From assembly GCA_022559985.1 (NCBI GenBank), contig JAFJTR010000004.1:310001-374000 (forward strand): a DNA stretch of 64,000 bases, in the 5' to 3' direction. Position 1 is the first letter of the stretch; each line of letters starts with the position of its first letter. A model generated the notes under the pieces. The model was not told where the DNA came from. It searched no databases and saw only the letters and a list, made by a program, of their open reading frames with translations. Of this stretch, positions 62,453 through 64,000 are shown one piece after another. This DNA comes from Parastagonospora avenae f. sp. tritici 18332-5 (taxonomy: Eukaryota; Ascomycota; Dothideomycetes; Pleosporales; Phaeosphaeriaceae). Made by a program: the position numbers and the translations under genes.

Positions 62453-64000
62453 TGTACTTGTCGTCGCTGAGCAGATATCTATTTGCTTGTCACCATGTGT
62501 GAGGCAGTATGATAGCTTCGCGTTAGTGCTACCAAGAGGGGGAATGACATGAGAATACAAAAACAACAGATGAGAAGAGAGAAAATAGCAATGAGCATTC
62601 TTCCTCGAGCCAGACCCACGGGATCAAGTGTTCAATGAAAAAGGTAGAGATCTTATACAAATACAGCCGATGACAAGCACCACGCGGTACCTCGAAGTCC
62701 GAACATGGGTGCCTGGTAGAGCTGATGGAACAATCCGCGACACTCGAGCTGCACAAGGAATTCTTGACACAGACTAGTTGCCGGAAGACGTGAGGACCAC
62801 CATCAACACTCGGACAACAGTCGTAAGATGCTCATACGGACGTTGAGTTACACGGAACTTAATGTCAGAGCGGGGCCTCTCACAGACAGTCTGGTCTCAA
62901 GACGCTACTAACGCAGCATCGAGATACGGACAAGACGTCGGAAGCCTGCTGGCACTGACAGATGCGTCGTGGGATTCCAAGACACTGCAAGTGTCGCATG
63001 GGTCCCTAAACTGACGGCATGTCGCAGCAGGAAGAAGAGGTTTTCCTGTGAGGTAGAGTGAGACTAAGAGTCGTCACAGCTGGCACGCCGCGAAGTTGCG
63101 CGGGCGAGCAGGAAGGCAAACGATACCTTGAGAGGAACACTCGCACCCGAAGCATAAACTCTTCGGGGCTGAAACTTGTATCGCCTGAGACAAAGCATGA
63201 ACTATTTGAGGCAAGCGAAGTAACGCGCAACGATCAAAAGTTGAGGTTGCGGGTTGTGTGGTAGATGAAAGAGAGCGGAGATGGATAAAGGGTCTGTGCG
63301 CTCGGCTAAACTTGCTAGGGAAAGGAGACCTTCCACTCTACGACAACACTCTCGTACCCAGATGCCGCATGGCTAGCTTTTGAGAATGCGCAGCATCTTT
63401 CAGCGATGTGAATGACAGATTTAGTTCATCAGGTGTCTCAGATGGCAGTATCTGAGCATTTGCAGCGAGGCAATGAAACTTAGCTCAGCGAAGAAGAAAA
63501 TAGGGTAGCGCTCTTTACGACGCGGCGAGGTCCTGGAGCAGACATTGAGGCTTGGAGAAGCAAAGGGTGAGCACAAGAATAATTGGCGTTCGATACACCA
63601 ATACATTACGAGCCGAACGACGTGTGTAGCACTCTTGCAGGGCTACCGAGCTCACGGTAGATAGTACCATCTGCTGCCACATGCAAATGGGCATTACGCT
63701 GTTCAACAGCTCGCGAGCCGACAGATGGCATTTCACTTCTTACAGCTGGGTCCAAGCGACTTAGCACCAGTAATTTCGCCGCAGTGGTGTGACACGGTCT
63801 ATCCATCCCGTCTTGGTGGCACGTTTCTCTACGCCTACGTACCTGGCACAGCAAGAAGCTAACGCTCCTGACAGAGGTACATTAGTAGGGAAAAAACCCC
63901 AAGACCATGCTAAATCTCTAGTGTTGACCGTTTTCAACGACTCGTCAGAACCAAACTTTCACGCGGACGCTTGTGCAACGGTCTCGCGCGCCGTTGACCA
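62453..64000. other. Right-edge region without supported gene
   Basis: About 1.5 kb to the window end. Plus-strand 63058-63264 (KLVSPETKHELFEASEVTRN) and minus-strand 63854-63606 (LHVAADGTIYRELGSPARVL) are somewhat protein-like and could be exons of genes extending beyond the edge, but I cannot connect them to splice sites or a family. Confidence 0.35.

Noticed and set aside
1..64000. Secondary-metabolite gene cluster (MFS, Zn2Cys6, GMC)
   Set aside because: These genes are 15 to 47 kb apart, separated by housekeeping genes, and no PKS, NRPS or terpene synthase is present.
1..64000. CRISPR array or prokaryotic features
   Set aside because: No regularly spaced repeats; spliceosomal introns throughout show a eukaryote.

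Overview
The window is nuclear DNA from a filamentous ascomycete, most likely a dothideomycete of the order Pleosporales. The evidence is the intron style (mostly 47-110 nt, GT-AG, with short CTAAC/CTGAC-type branch sites close to the acceptor), single ORFs scattered on both strands without operons, fungal-specific families (Zn2Cys6 regulator, 7TM-RGS protein, Dal5-type permease, Pan3, Ssh4-like PY adaptor) and the closeness of the Pan3 N-terminus to my recollection of Pleosporales Pan3. I see no rRNA, CRISPR array, intact transposon or convincing tRNA.

Layout. 1-0.67 kb: 3' end of a mitochondrial sideroflexin. 1.4-4.5 kb: ER Hsp70/Hsp110 chaperone Lhs1 ending in HDEL. 4.8-5.7 kb: unknown two-exon gene on the minus strand. 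6.3-7.4 kb: proteasomal deubiquitinase of the UCH37 type. 8.2-8.7 kb: a small coiled-coil gene interrupted by an amber codon. 9.2-11.4 kb: large membrane-anchored coiled-coil protein. 12.3-13.4 kb: unknown gene with an F-box-like motif. 13.7-15.3 kb: MFS permease. 16.4-18.1 kb: Ssh4-like SPRY protein. 21.6-24.5 kb: transportin Kap104. 28.9-30.8 kb: Zn2Cys6 regulator between two long gene-poor stretches. 34.8-36.6 kb: PP2C phosphatase with a mitochondrial-type N-terminus. 40.1-41.8 kb: unknown two-exon gene. 43.1-45.0 kb: seven-TM RGS protein in six exons. 47.9-49.0 kb: small heat-shock protein. 50.0-50.6 kb: SRPBCC protein. 51.0-54.1 kb: a patch of short, apparently decaying, lineage-specific genes. 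55.5-57.8 kb: Pan3. 59.4-60.2 kb: cysteine-rich protein with two CGH modules. 60.8-62.5 kb: GMC oxidoreductase.

The conserved genes are housekeeping: protein folding (Lhs1, Hsp20), ubiquitin-linked turnover (UCH37, Ssh4-like), nuclear import (Kap104), mRNA deadenylation (Pan3) and mitochondrial functions (sideroflexin, PP2C). They are transcribed separately. The accessory genes (MFS, Zn2Cys6, GMC, 7TM-RGS) do not form a recognisable biosynthetic cluster. I reconstructed exon joins by hand from splice signals and reading-frame continuity. For every gene I call conserved, the summed exon lengths are divisible by three.

The most unusual material is the 51-54 kb patch (related short proteins carrying a start loss, an amber codon and frameshifts), the amber-interrupted coiled-coil gene at 8.2 kb, two probable GC-AG introns, a step-type heat-shock element upstream of the Hsp20 gene and a long in-frame open extension upstream of the Pan3 start. 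I did not find a clear new multi-gene system.
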